From: Chthoniobacterales bacterium | GTDB lineage: Bacteria; Verrucomicrobiota; Verrucomicrobiae; Chthoniobacterales; UBA10450 | Reading direction: 5' to 3' | Assembly (NCBI GenBank): GCA_003244125.1 | Contig: QHBL01000203.1 | Span: 1 to 5,551 of the forward strand | DNA: 5,551 nt | Shown: positions 1 through 5,551 of the stretch, in pieces | How positions within the stretch are numbered: position 1 is the first letter of the stretch | Layout: each line of letters opens with the position of its first letter | The notes under the pieces: model-generated | The model's input: the letters and a program-made list of their open reading frames with translations, nothing else | Databases searched by the model: none | What the model was told of the DNA's origin: nothing | Translations under genes and position numbers: made by a program

Positions 1-102
1 CCGAGACCTACTCCAACACCGACCCCAACTCCCACTCCAACCCCGAGGCCTACTCCGACGCCGACTCCTACACCTACTGCAACTCCGACGCCCATTGCCA
101 GG
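1..102 (+). repeat. Pro-Thr coding tandem repeat with a 42-base period
   Basis: Two 42-base (14-codon) units start at 1 and 43. Each begins Pro-Arg-Pro-Thr and continues as alternating Pro and Thr; in the second unit one Pro is replaced by Ala. A decayed continuation (TPTPIARP) follows to about 102. The codons for Pro and Thr vary between the units, so the repeat is conserved in protein more than in DNA. It is cut by the window edge, so the total copy number is unknown. It encodes the linker of the partial gene here. Confidence 0.8.
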
Positions 103-348
103 CCAATTACGATCAGCGTGAAAACAAACCCAGCCGGTCTTTCCTACGCGGTCGATGGCACGACCTATCATTTAGCTCGCACCTTTTCCTGGGCAGCGGG
201 CTCCCACCACACCCTTAGGACGACTTCACCGCAAAGTAGCGGAAGTAGCCAATACATTTGGCAGAAGTGGAGTGATGGCGGGGCCATCTCGCACACGATC
301 ACCCCAACCACCACCACCGCCTACACCGCAACCTTCACCGCGCAATAG
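1..348 (+). CDS. Secreted protein, 3' end only: Pro-Thr linker plus InlB B-repeat-like C-terminal domain
   Basis: The frame is open from the first base of the window to a TAG stop at 346-348, giving 115 residues of a protein whose start lies upstream. Residues 1-34 are an extended linker of alternating Pro and Thr with Arg at two places, typical of spacers between folded domains in secreted bacterial proteins. Residues about 36-115 form one compact domain with the pattern TNPAGLSYAVDGTTY, then FSWAAGSHHTL, then a Trp-rich WQKWSDGG segment and a closing YTATFTAQ. This pattern resembles the divergent InlB B-repeat/bacterial repeat domains found at the ends of secreted proteins in Verrucomicrobiota and Acidobacteria. 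The protein ends straight after this domain with no sorting signal. A GTG at 118 could be taken as a start, but the linker runs through it in frame, so that would be an artefact. The function of the whole protein cannot be judged from this tail. Confidence 0.8.
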   Translation, partial: PRPTPTPTPTPTPTPRPTPTPTPTPTATPTPIARPITISVKTNPAGLSYAVDGTTYHLARTFSWAAGSHHTLRTTSPQSSGSSQYIWQKWSDGGAISHTITPTTTTAYTATFTAQ

Positions 349-441
349 AATCAATGACAAACGCCAGCCGCTGCGGGAAGTAGCTGCCTATATTTAAACC
401 TGGCGTATCTTCCAAACTTCCAGAAGAATCGCTGCACCAAC

Positions 442-1062
442 ATGAGTAAATCAGAAATGAAAAACAAATCGCTGCCAAAAACCCGCCGCCACCTTTCAGC
501 ACTCATCCTGGCCCTGACGCTGTTCAGTAGCCTTGCCCTGGCTCGCTCGGCCGCAGCCGTGCCTTTTCTCTATACGCTAACTGGAGTCACGTTCGATGAT
601 GGCACAACCGCTACCGGCTCTTTCATCTTCAATTCCACTACGGGAACTTATGGCGCTTTCGATATGACGAGTAGCGACGGACTCGTGTTTTCTGGCTCCC
701 ATTATTCTCCGGGCGCTGGCACAGGGACGAATTTTTTAGCTTCGCCTGACGCCTATATCTTCGACAATTTTGGGGTCGATTCGCACTATCTTAACTTCTC
801 CTACTCAAGTCATATCACCACTCCCGGAGTCTATGCTCTTGAGATCGGTTCACCAAATGGACCTGGTTCTTTTTCCAACAGCGGCGAGTTCGTTAATAGC
901 TCATTGGATTACCGGTTGCTGACGACAGGCTCGCTCACCGTTACTTCGACCAGCTCGGTTCCTGATACAGGCGGAACATTGCTTTCCCTAACGCTTGGTG
1001 CCGCCGCCGCGGCCGGATTTCAGCGGTGCAATCGCCGACTGCGCGCTAGCTCCGCACGTTAA
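442..1062 (+). CDS. Exported protein with VPDTG (VPDSG-CTERM-like) sorting signal
   Basis: This gene encodes 206 residues. Residues 15-34 form a signal peptide: Arg-Arg-His, then a hydrophobic stretch, then small residues with likely cleavage near Ala39 (ARSAAA/VPF). The mature part (about 40-170) is rich in Ser, Thr, Gly and aromatics and has no cysteine. It contains a TFDDGTTATGSFIFNSTTG segment of a kind common near the N-terminus of PEP-CTERM-type proteins. The C-terminus has the three parts of an exosortase signal: VPDTG at 173-177, a short hydrophobic helix (about 178-193), and an Arg-rich tail (QRCNRRLR). The family rule is that an exosortase/archaeosortase-type enzyme cuts such signals and the protein goes to the cell surface or extracellular matrix. 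No exosortase gene lies in this window. The start at 442 is preceded only by a weak AGAAG at 422-426; an in-frame ATG at 457 would leave the signal peptide intact and cannot be excluded. The molecular role of the mature domain is unknown. Confidence 0.85.
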   Translation: MSKSEMKNKSLPKTRRHLSALILALTLFSSLALARSAAAVPFLYTLTGVTFDDGTTATGSFIFNSTTGTYGAFDMTSSDGLVFSGSHYSPGAGTGTNFLASPDAYIFDNFGVDSHYLNFSYSSHITTPGVYALEIGSPNGPGSFSNSGEFVNSSLDYRLLTTGSLTVTSTSSVPDTGGTLLSLTLGAAAAAGFQRCNRRLRASSAR

Positions 1063-1098
1063 GCACTCGCCTGATTCTCGTCGGTTGCCGAGAGCTCT

Positions 1099-1114
1099 CC
1101 ACGCTCGCGCGTGG
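1099..1114. terminator. Possible hairpin downstream of the VPDTG protein gene
   Basis: A perfect 6-bp GC-rich stem (CCACGC / GCGTGG) closes a 4-base loop, 36 bases after the stop of the preceding gene. It is preceded by the small palindrome AGAGCTCT at 1091-1098. No T-run follows on either strand, so it does not meet the classical intrinsic terminator pattern. It is offered only as a weak candidate for transcript end formation or mRNA 3' protection. Confidence 0.2.
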
Positions 1115-1152
1115 ATAGATGAAACCTTGACGCCGGCAAGAACTGGTGTTGC

Positions 1153-1784
1153 GGCAGCTACAAATTCACTCACGACGGGGTGAAGACTACGTTCGCGAGT
1201 GGATTCACGGGTGTAGCAGGTCTTGCCTTCGACAGGAGTGGCTGCGATCCAGGCCACCGGCAAAGCGCCACCCAATGACTTGGAGTCCGCCATCCTGGCC
1301 TCGCTCGCGCCGGGTAACTACACCGCCATCGTCAGCGGGGTGAATAACAGCACGGGCGTCACCCGGGTCGAAGCTTACGATCTGGATCAATCCACGACTA
1401 CCACCCTAACGACCATTAGCACGCGTGGTTTTGTTGGCACGGGCAGCAACGCCATGATCGGCGGCTTCATCAGCGGTGGGAGTGGGACGACCAAGGTGCT
1501 CGTGCGCGCGCTCGGCCCGACCGCTCAGTCAATTTGGAGTGACCACAGTGCTGGCCAATCCGACGCTCGAGCTGCATGACGCCAATGGCGCGCTGCTCGG
1601 CGTTGGCGACAACTGGACGACCTCAAGTCAGGCTGCTGCCATTCGCGCCAGCGGCTATGCGCCCCCCAACGCGAACGAGCCAGCCATCGTGACCACGCGA
1701 GCGGCCGGGAACACCACCGCAATCGTGAAAGGCGTGAACAACACCTCCGGAAATGCCTTGGTGGAAGTTTACGCGCTGCCGTAA
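1153..1784 (+). pseudogene. Composite relic: propeller-repeat fragment joined to a frameshifted C-terminal module of a secreted protein
   Basis: Three reading frames in turn carry recognisable protein. From 1153 to about 1239 one frame reads YKFTHDGVKTTFASGFTGVAGLAFDR, the pattern of one blade repeat of an NHL/SMP-30-like beta-propeller. At about 1235 the sense passes to another frame (AAIQATGKAPPNDLESAILASL), the end of a repeated module of exported proteins that I know from Verrucomicrobiota without a firm family name. At about 1520-1524 one extra base moves the sense to the third frame, restoring ALGPT-LSQFGVTTVLANPTLELHD and running to a TAA at 1782-1784. The module occurs twice: the NYTAIVSGVNNSTG and NTTAIVKGVNNTSG segments lie about 130 residues apart, consistent with a tandem domain. 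No signal peptide or plausible start exists: the second frame is closed by a TAG at 1214-1216 and has only a TTG at 1223. The single-base shift could be a sequencing error, but the missing 5' end and the mid-domain junction would still mark a relic. Confidence 0.75.
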
Positions 1785-2131
1785 TGAACGCGGGCTGGCA
1801 ACGTCTCGGGCGGGATCTGGGCAACGATGAATGCGCCCAGGCACACTCCTGCTCCGGCCGAGCGCAGCGAAGCGAAGCCGAGGAATCTCTGATCTATTGC
1901 GAGGAGCCAGAGATGTCTCGACATCGCTCGCTCTGACACAGGCAAGAAGCGACCGTCACCGCAGTCAGAACGGCCTTTCCTGTTGCTGTCTCTCGCTGCA
2001 TTACTGATTGTTGTTTCTCTTCTTTCTGCTTTCCTAATTTACCTTTGCGCTGTGACCCTGTGTCCTCTGGGGCTAAAACGCATTTTGTTTTTGTTGCGTG
2101 CCTTGGAGCTTACCCGCTACATTCCCGCCGC
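1785..2131. other. Non-coding stretch between the relic and the peptide-uptake genes
   Basis: No supported gene is seen in these 347 bases. A 6-bp inverted repeat (CTGGGC at 1817-1822, GCCCAG at 1835-1840, 12-base loop) lies soon after the relic and has no T-run. A larger REP-like palindrome follows at 1872-1927. From about 1975 to 2100 the + strand turns T-rich and pyrimidine-rich, unlike the flanking coding DNA, and this is where a promoter for the genes to the right would be expected. A weak -35/-10-like pair can be drawn (TTGTTT at 2011-2016, TAATTT at 2035-2040, spacing 18), but the match to consensus is too poor to call. Confidence 0.6.
1872..1927. repeat. Imperfect inverted repeat, REP-like intergenic palindrome
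   Basis: The left arm at 1872-1891 (GCGAAGCCGAGGAATCTCTG) pairs with the right arm at 1908-1927 at 16 of 20 positions, around a 16-base spacer. The left arm is preceded by a short purine-rich echo (AGCGCAGCGAAGCGAAGCC). Arms of the type GxCGAGxxATCTCT are characteristic of dispersed intergenic palindromes in several soil bacterial genomes; that comparison is from memory. It sits in the gap between a relic and a gene block, where REP-like elements are usually found. Whether it is dispersed in this genome cannot be told from one copy. Confidence 0.55.
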
Positions 2132-2344
2132 ATGCGACGCCTCTTATTTCGCTCCGCTTTATTTATGCTGGGCGCGGCGGCATTGCTTTCCGTTTCCTGC
2201 GAAGAACATCATCTCGGTGAATACCCGGAAGTGCAGCGCGACCGTTTAGCCGAAGCGAAGAACGCGACCCGCGCGGAACACACCAGCCCACCCGCCGCCA
2301 GCGCCACGCCGGCGAATTTTTTCCCGGAAAAAAAATCTCCCTAG
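2132..2344 (+). CDS. Small predicted lipoprotein of unknown function
   Basis: This short gene encodes 70 residues. The N-terminus is a lipoprotein signal: MRRLLFR, a hydrophobic stretch (8-19), then LLSVSC with Cys23 as the lipidated residue. The -3 position is Ser rather than the preferred Leu, but the segment still fits the PROSITE lipobox rule. The mature part is only 47 residues: a charged stretch (EEHHLGEYPEVQRDRLAEAKNA) that could form a short helix, then a Pro/Ala/Thr-rich tail, with no recognisable domain. The ATG at 2132 was chosen because it begins exactly at the signal peptide. A TTG at 2045 in the same frame would place 29 unrelated residues before it. No Shine-Dalgarno sequence is visible at 2132. 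The gene ends 12 bases before the transporter gene, so co-transcription is likely. An 8-A run at 2328-2335 near its end is a possible slippage site. It may be an envelope accessory of the transporter or peptidase, but nothing in the sequence shows that. Confidence 0.65.
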   Translation: MRRLLFRSALFMLGAAALLSVSCEEHHLGEYPEVQRDRLAEAKNATRAEHTSPPAASATPANFFPEKKSP

Positions 2345-2346
2345 CC

Positions 2347-2350
2347 GGAG
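2347..2350 (+). promoter_or_regulatory. Shine-Dalgarno GGAG for the transporter gene
   Basis: GGAG lies six bases before the ATG at 2357, just after the stop of the lipoprotein gene. It is the only clear ribosome binding site in the three-gene block and fixes the transporter start. Ribosomes ending the upstream gene stop almost on top of it, so coupled translation is possible. Confidence 0.7.
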
Positions 2351-2356
2351 CTCGAC

Positions 2357-3784
2357 ATGCCTAAAGGTAAATACCGCACATCGCCGCCGAACATGACGAC
2401 GATGCCGCCGGGCGTGCCCTACATCATCGGCAACGAAGGCGCCGAACGTTTCAGCTTCTACGGCATGCGCACGATCCTCATCGGGTTCATGACGCAATTC
2501 ATGCTGACTCGCTCGGGCGTACTCCAGGGAATGCCCGAGAACGAAGCGCAGGGCTGGTTCCACCAATTCGTCTCCTCCGTTTACTGGATGCCCTTCTTCG
2601 GCGCCATCATCTCCGATGGCTGGCTCGGGAAATACCGCACCATTCTTTACCTCTCCATCGTTTACTGCCTTGGCCATTTCACCCTCGCCTTCATGGATAC
2701 GTCCTGGGGAATTCATTTCGGCCAAAAGTGGGTTCTCGCTATCGGCCTCATCCTCATCGCCGCCGGCGCGGGCGGCATCAAGCCTTGCGTGTCGGCCAAC
2801 GTCGGCGATCAATTCGGCGAGTCGAACAAACACCTCCTCGAACGCGTCTTCGGCTGGTTTTATTTTTCCATCAACCTCGGCTCATCCTTCTCCATCTGGC
2901 TCTGTCCGGTGTTGCTGCGCAGTCCGAACTGGGGCCCACGCTACGCCTTCGGACTTCCCGGCGTCTTGATGTTGATCGCCACGATCATCTTCTGGCTCGG
3001 GCGCAAAAGAATGGTGCATATCCCGCCTGCCGGTCTTGGCTTCCTGCGCGATCTCCGCAGCAAAGAAGGCCTCAGTATCCTGGCCCGTGTTTGGATCATC
3101 TTCGCCTTCACCATGATTTTTTGGGCGCTCTGGGACCAGAGCAGCGGAGGCGAATGGACCCTTCAATGCCAGAAAATGGACCTGCACTTCTTCGGCATGA
3201 GCTTTCTGCCCGAACAGGTGAACGTGGTCAACGGCCTCTTCATTCTCGCCATGATTCCGCTGTTTAACTACTTCGGTTATCCGGCGATCAGCCGCTTCTT
3301 CCCGCTCACACCGTTGCGCAAGATCGGCATCGGCCTCTTCCTCACCGCCATGTCATTCGTCGTCATCTGGATGATCCAGCTCTCGATCGATCACGGCGGG
3401 CGGCCGAATGTCGGCTGGCAATTCCTCGCCTACATCATCTTGTCTGCCGGGGAAGTCATGGTCTCCATTACCGGGCTTGAGTTCGCCTATACCCAGTCGC
3501 CGAATCGCATGAAGAGCCTCCTCATGTCCATGTGGCTGCTCTCCATCGCCCTTGGTAACCAACTACCATCCGTCATTAGCTTTCTTATTCCCAAGCTTAA
3601 AGCCATGGGCTGGAACCTGGAAGGCGCAAACTACTTCCGCTTCTTCACCTTCCTTATGTTCGGTGCCGCGGTTATCTACGTCTTCGTCTCCCGCTACTAC
3701 CACGAGAAAACCTATCTCCAATCCCAGGTCACCGAAGACGAAGTCGCCACTGAACCCATGTTGGCCGGCGGCGCTCCCACTTAG
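2357..3784 (+). CDS. Proton-coupled oligopeptide transporter (POT/PTR2 family, MFS), PEPT1-like
   Basis: This gene encodes 475 residues of a cytoplasmic-membrane symporter that, by family, imports di- and tripeptides with protons. The family marks are present: ExxERFxxYG in helix 1 (Glu27, Glu30, Arg31, Tyr35), GGIKPCV in helix 4 (Lys142, the expected proton/peptide-site lysine), the PTR2 signature FYFSINLGSS in helix 5 (168-177), FWALWDQ in helix 7 (255-261) and the conserved Glu366 in helix 10 (SAGEVMVSITGLEF). I count 12 hydrophobic helices: about 20-45, 66-88, 95-113, 125-145, 164-187, 195-217, 243-265, 286-306, 319-343, 352-377, 383-406 and 424-447. Only about 25 residues join helices 6 and 7, so the extra helix pair HA/HB of most bacterial members is missing. 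Several segments resemble animal PEPT1. The start is set by GGAG at 2347-2350. It lies 12 bases after the lipoprotein gene and 11 before the peptidase gene, which fits peptide use. Exact substrate is not determinable; nitrate, drug or amino acid transport occurs in distant relatives. Confidence 0.93.
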   Translation: MPKGKYRTSPPNMTTMPPGVPYIIGNEGAERFSFYGMRTILIGFMTQFMLTRSGVLQGMPENEAQGWFHQFVSSVYWMPFFGAIISDGWLGKYRTILYLSIVYCLGHFTLAFMDTSWGIHFGQKWVLAIGLILIAAGAGGIKPCVSANVGDQFGESNKHLLERVFGWFYFSINLGSSFSIWLCPVLLRSPNWGPRYAFGLPGVLMLIATIIFWLGRKRMVHIPPAGLGFLRDLRSKEGLSILARVWIIFAFTMIFWALWDQSSGGEWTLQCQKMDLHFFGMSFLPEQVNVVNGLFILAMIPLFNYFGYPAISRFFPLTPLRKIGIGLFLTAMSFVVIWMIQLSIDHGGRPNVGWQFLAYIILSAGEVMVSITGLEFAYTQSPNRMKSLLMSMWLLSIALGNQLPSVISFLIPKLKAMGWNLEGANYFRFFTFLMFGAAVIYVFVSRYYHEKTYLQSQVTEDEVATEPMLAGGAPT

Positions 3785-3795
3785 CATTTACTTCC

Positions 3796-5529
3796 ATGAA
3801 GATAATCTCCGCCGCAGTTGCATTCTGCCTGCTATTGCCAACCTATGTGGCTTCCGCCACCGAGCAGGATACGAAGTTCGAGAAGGTCGCTCACGATTAC
3901 ATCGAAGACCTGCTGGCGACCCATCCCGAGTATGCGACTCAACTGGGCGATCACCGCTTTGATGACAAGCTGACCGACTACTCCGCGGAAGGTCGCGATA
4001 AGGAGCTCGCGCACGCGAAGGAAGTCCGGCAGCAGCTCCAAGCTTTCAACGATCTGTCGCAATTGAGTGGCGCTAACAAGATTGATGTTCGCATTTTGAA
4101 GGACGCGGTCGATAACCAGCTTTTCGGAATCGAAGAGCTGAAAGAGTGGCAATGGAACCCGCTGCTCTATAACGAAAGTCTGGCTAACAGTATCTATCTG
4201 CTGATCGCGCGCGACTTCGCGCCGGCGCAGGAAAGAATTCCGAATTTGCGCAAACGACTAGAAGCTATTCCAGCCGTCATCGCGCAGGCCAAGGCCAACC
4301 TTCAACATTGTCCCAGGATCTACACGGAAACTGCGGTCGAGCAGACGCAAGGCGCAATCTCGTTAGTTCGTGAAGGACTCACGCCTCTACTAAGTCAGGC
4401 GCCGCAGCTCGGCAATGAGTTGAACGAAACCCAGGAAAAAACGGCGAAGGCGCTTGAAGACTACAAGGTCTGGCTGCAAAAGGATTTGCTGCCGCGTTCC
4501 GATGGCGACTTCCGACTGGGCGCGGACAAGTTCCGCAAGAAGTTGCGCTTTGCTCTGGCATCGGACCTTTCGATGGAAGAGATCATGAAGCGCGCGCAGG
4601 ACGATCTCGCGCAAACGCAAAGCGCGATCTATCAAACGGCGCTGCCGCTTTATAAGAAATACTTTCCGAAAGCGGACAAAGCTACACTGGAAGACAGGAA
4701 GAAAGTAACCACTGCGGTTCTGGACAAGCTGGCGGAGCAGCATCCCGACGACAACACGATTGTGAGCTATGCGCAGAAGATCGTGCGGGAAGCGACTGAA
4801 TATACCAGGAAGCACGACGTGGTGACGGTGCCTGACAAGCCGCTCGACGTCATTGTCATGCCTGAGTTCAAACGCGGACAGGGTATTGCCTACTGCGATT
4901 CACCCGGACCGCTCGAGCAAAATGGCAAGACGTTTTTTGCGGTCGAGCCGACGCCGAAGGATTGGGATGCGCAGCGGAAGCTATCCTTCTTTAAGGAATA
5001 CAATAACTACATGTGCCGCGATCTTACCGTGCACGAAGCGATGCCTGGTCATTATCTGCAACTAGCTCACTCAAATCAGTTCCGCGCACCGACTTTGGTT
5101 CGAGCTATTTTTCAGAGTGGAACCTTTATTGAAGGCTGGGCTGTTTACACCGAGCAAGTCATGGCTGAACTAGGTTATGGTGGACCGGAAGTTAAGATGC
5201 AGCAGCTCAAGATGCGGCTCCGGGTGATCTGTAATGCATTGATCGACCAGGGGATTCACGCACATAACATGAGTGAACAGGACGCCATGACCTTGATGAT
5301 GAAGGAAGGTTTCCAGCAGGAAGGTGAAGCAGTGGCGAAGTGGAAACGGGCCCGCCTTAGCTCGGCGCAGCTATCGACTTACTTTGTCGGAGTAGCTGAG
5401 CATCTCGATCTGCGCCAACGCGCCAAAGCTCGCGATGGCGAGAAGTTCAATCTCAAGCAATACAACGACACCGTGCTATCGTTTGGCAGCCCGCCGGTGA
5501 AGTACGTGAGCGAGCTAATGGGATTCTAG
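3796..5529 (+). CDS. Secreted DUF885-family zinc metallopeptidase
   Basis: This gene encodes 577 residues, a normal length for DUF885 (Pfam PF05960), a family grouped with zinc peptidases. Residues 1-21 are a classical signal peptide (MKIISAAVAFCLLLP, then ASA before Thr22), so the enzyme should act in the periplasm or outside. The N-terminal part (about 27-240) is a helical region with the family opening FEKVAHDYIEDLLATHPEYATQ (28-49). The presumed active site is HEAMPGH at 413-419 with His413, Glu414 and His419; EGWAVYTEQ at 446-454 likely supplies the third ligand, Glu446. The family C-terminal block follows (RLSSAQLSTYFVGVAEHLDL, then the GSPPVKYVSEL end). The family is thought to cleave peptides, but few members are characterised, so substrate is unknown. 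The ATG at 3796 starts directly at the signal peptide; no Shine-Dalgarno sequence precedes it, so translation may depend on coupling to the transporter gene 11 bases upstream. Leucine codon use differs from that gene (CTG here, CTC there). Confidence 0.9.
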   Translation: MKIISAAVAFCLLLPTYVASATEQDTKFEKVAHDYIEDLLATHPEYATQLGDHRFDDKLTDYSAEGRDKELAHAKEVRQQLQAFNDLSQLSGANKIDVRILKDAVDNQLFGIEELKEWQWNPLLYNESLANSIYLLIARDFAPAQERIPNLRKRLEAIPAVIAQAKANLQHCPRIYTETAVEQTQGAISLVREGLTPLLSQAPQLGNELNETQEKTAKALEDYKVWLQKDLLPRSDGDFRLGADKFRKKLRFALASDLSMEEIMKRAQDDLAQTQSAIYQTALPLYKKYFPKADKATLEDRKKVTTAVLDKLAEQHPDDNTIVSYAQKIVREATEYTRKHDVVTVPDKPLDVIVMPEFKRGQGIAYCDSPGPLEQNGKTFFAVEPTPKDWDAQRKLSFFKEYNNYMCRDLTVHEAMPGHYLQLAHSNQFRAPTLVRAIFQSGTFIEGWAVYTEQVMAELGYGGPEVKMQQLKMRLRVICNALIDQGIHAHNMSEQDAMTLMMKEGFQQEGEAVAKWKRARLSSAQLSTYFVGVAEHLDLRQRAKARDGEKFNLKQYNDTVLSFGSPPVKYVSELMGF

Positions 5530-5551
5530 GCCCACGTCATAGCCGTTGCGA

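Noticed and set aside
1..102. Repetitive start of the window as a CRISPR or DNA-level satellite
   Set aside because: The repeats are in frame, encode Pro-Thr, vary at codon third positions and have no spacers.
118..348. Separate small gene starting at GTG 118
   Set aside because: The same frame is open without a break from base 1 and the domain begins before 118, so this is the tail of a longer protein.
389..394. TATATT as a -10 box for the VPDTG protein gene
   Set aside because: No -35-like hexamer lies at 16-18 bases upstream in the GC-rich sequence, so a lone AT-rich hexamer is not enough.
988..1293. Minus-strand open frame across the end of the VPDTG gene and the relic
   Set aside because: It overlaps two + strand regions with recognisable protein sense and shows no domain or signal of its own.
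2045..2131. TTG start extending the lipoprotein by 29 residues
   Set aside because: The extra residues would precede a proper lipoprotein signal that begins exactly at the ATG at 2132.
1983..2249. Open frame with a hydrophobic N-terminus (TTG start) upstream of the lipoprotein
   Set aside because: The hydrophobicity comes from a T-rich tract; it overlaps the lipoprotein in another frame and its C-terminal half looks like a shadow of it.
2246..2833. Long minus-strand open frame (195 codons) opposite the transporter start
   Set aside because: It lies largely antisense to a clear POT gene, is rich in Asp/Glu/Arg/His as expected from the reverse of GC-rich codons, and has no recognisable domain.
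4390..4815. Minus-strand open frame (141 codons) inside the peptidase gene
   Set aside because: It is antisense to a conserved DUF885 region, is Arg/Leu-rich without family features, and has no own context.

Overview
The window looks like a piece of a Verrucomicrobiota genome, probably a soil or freshwater Spartobacteria/Chthoniobacterales type. This is inferred from three things: an exported protein ending in a VPDTG sorting signal (a variant of the VPDSG-CTERM exosortase signal known from Verrucomicrobia), exported-protein domains of a style common in that phylum, and moderately high GC. No rRNA, tRNA, transposase, CRISPR array or phage gene was seen.

Left part (1-1784) holds exported or surface proteins and their debris, all reading on the + strand. 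It opens with the 3' end of a secreted protein (1-348): a Pro-Thr linker built from a 14-codon repeat, then a terminal domain resembling divergent InlB B-repeats. Next is a complete gene (442-1062) for a 206-residue exported protein with a signal peptide and the VPDTG C-terminal anchor. It is followed by a decayed composite (about 1153-1784), where a scrap of a beta-propeller repeat runs into the C-terminal module of another secreted protein family. The reading frame changes twice in that relic, and no start or signal peptide remains.

Middle part (1785-2131) is non-coding. It carries an imperfect inverted repeat (1872-1927) resembling a dispersed REP-like palindrome, then a pyrimidine-rich tract that probably includes the leader of the genes to its right.

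Right part (2132-5529) is a compact three-gene + strand block with gaps of 12 and 11 bases. It encodes a 70-residue lipoprotein, a proton-coupled oligopeptide transporter (POT/PTR2 family) and a secreted zinc-type peptidase of the DUF885 family. The simplest reading is a peptide-scavenging unit: the exported peptidase trims peptides outside the cytoplasmic membrane, the transporter imports the resulting di- and tripeptides with protons, and the small lipoprotein is an envelope accessory of unknown role. Most notable is that the transporter looks like the animal PEPT1 branch of its family: it appears to have 12 helices, without the two extra helices usual in bacterial members.
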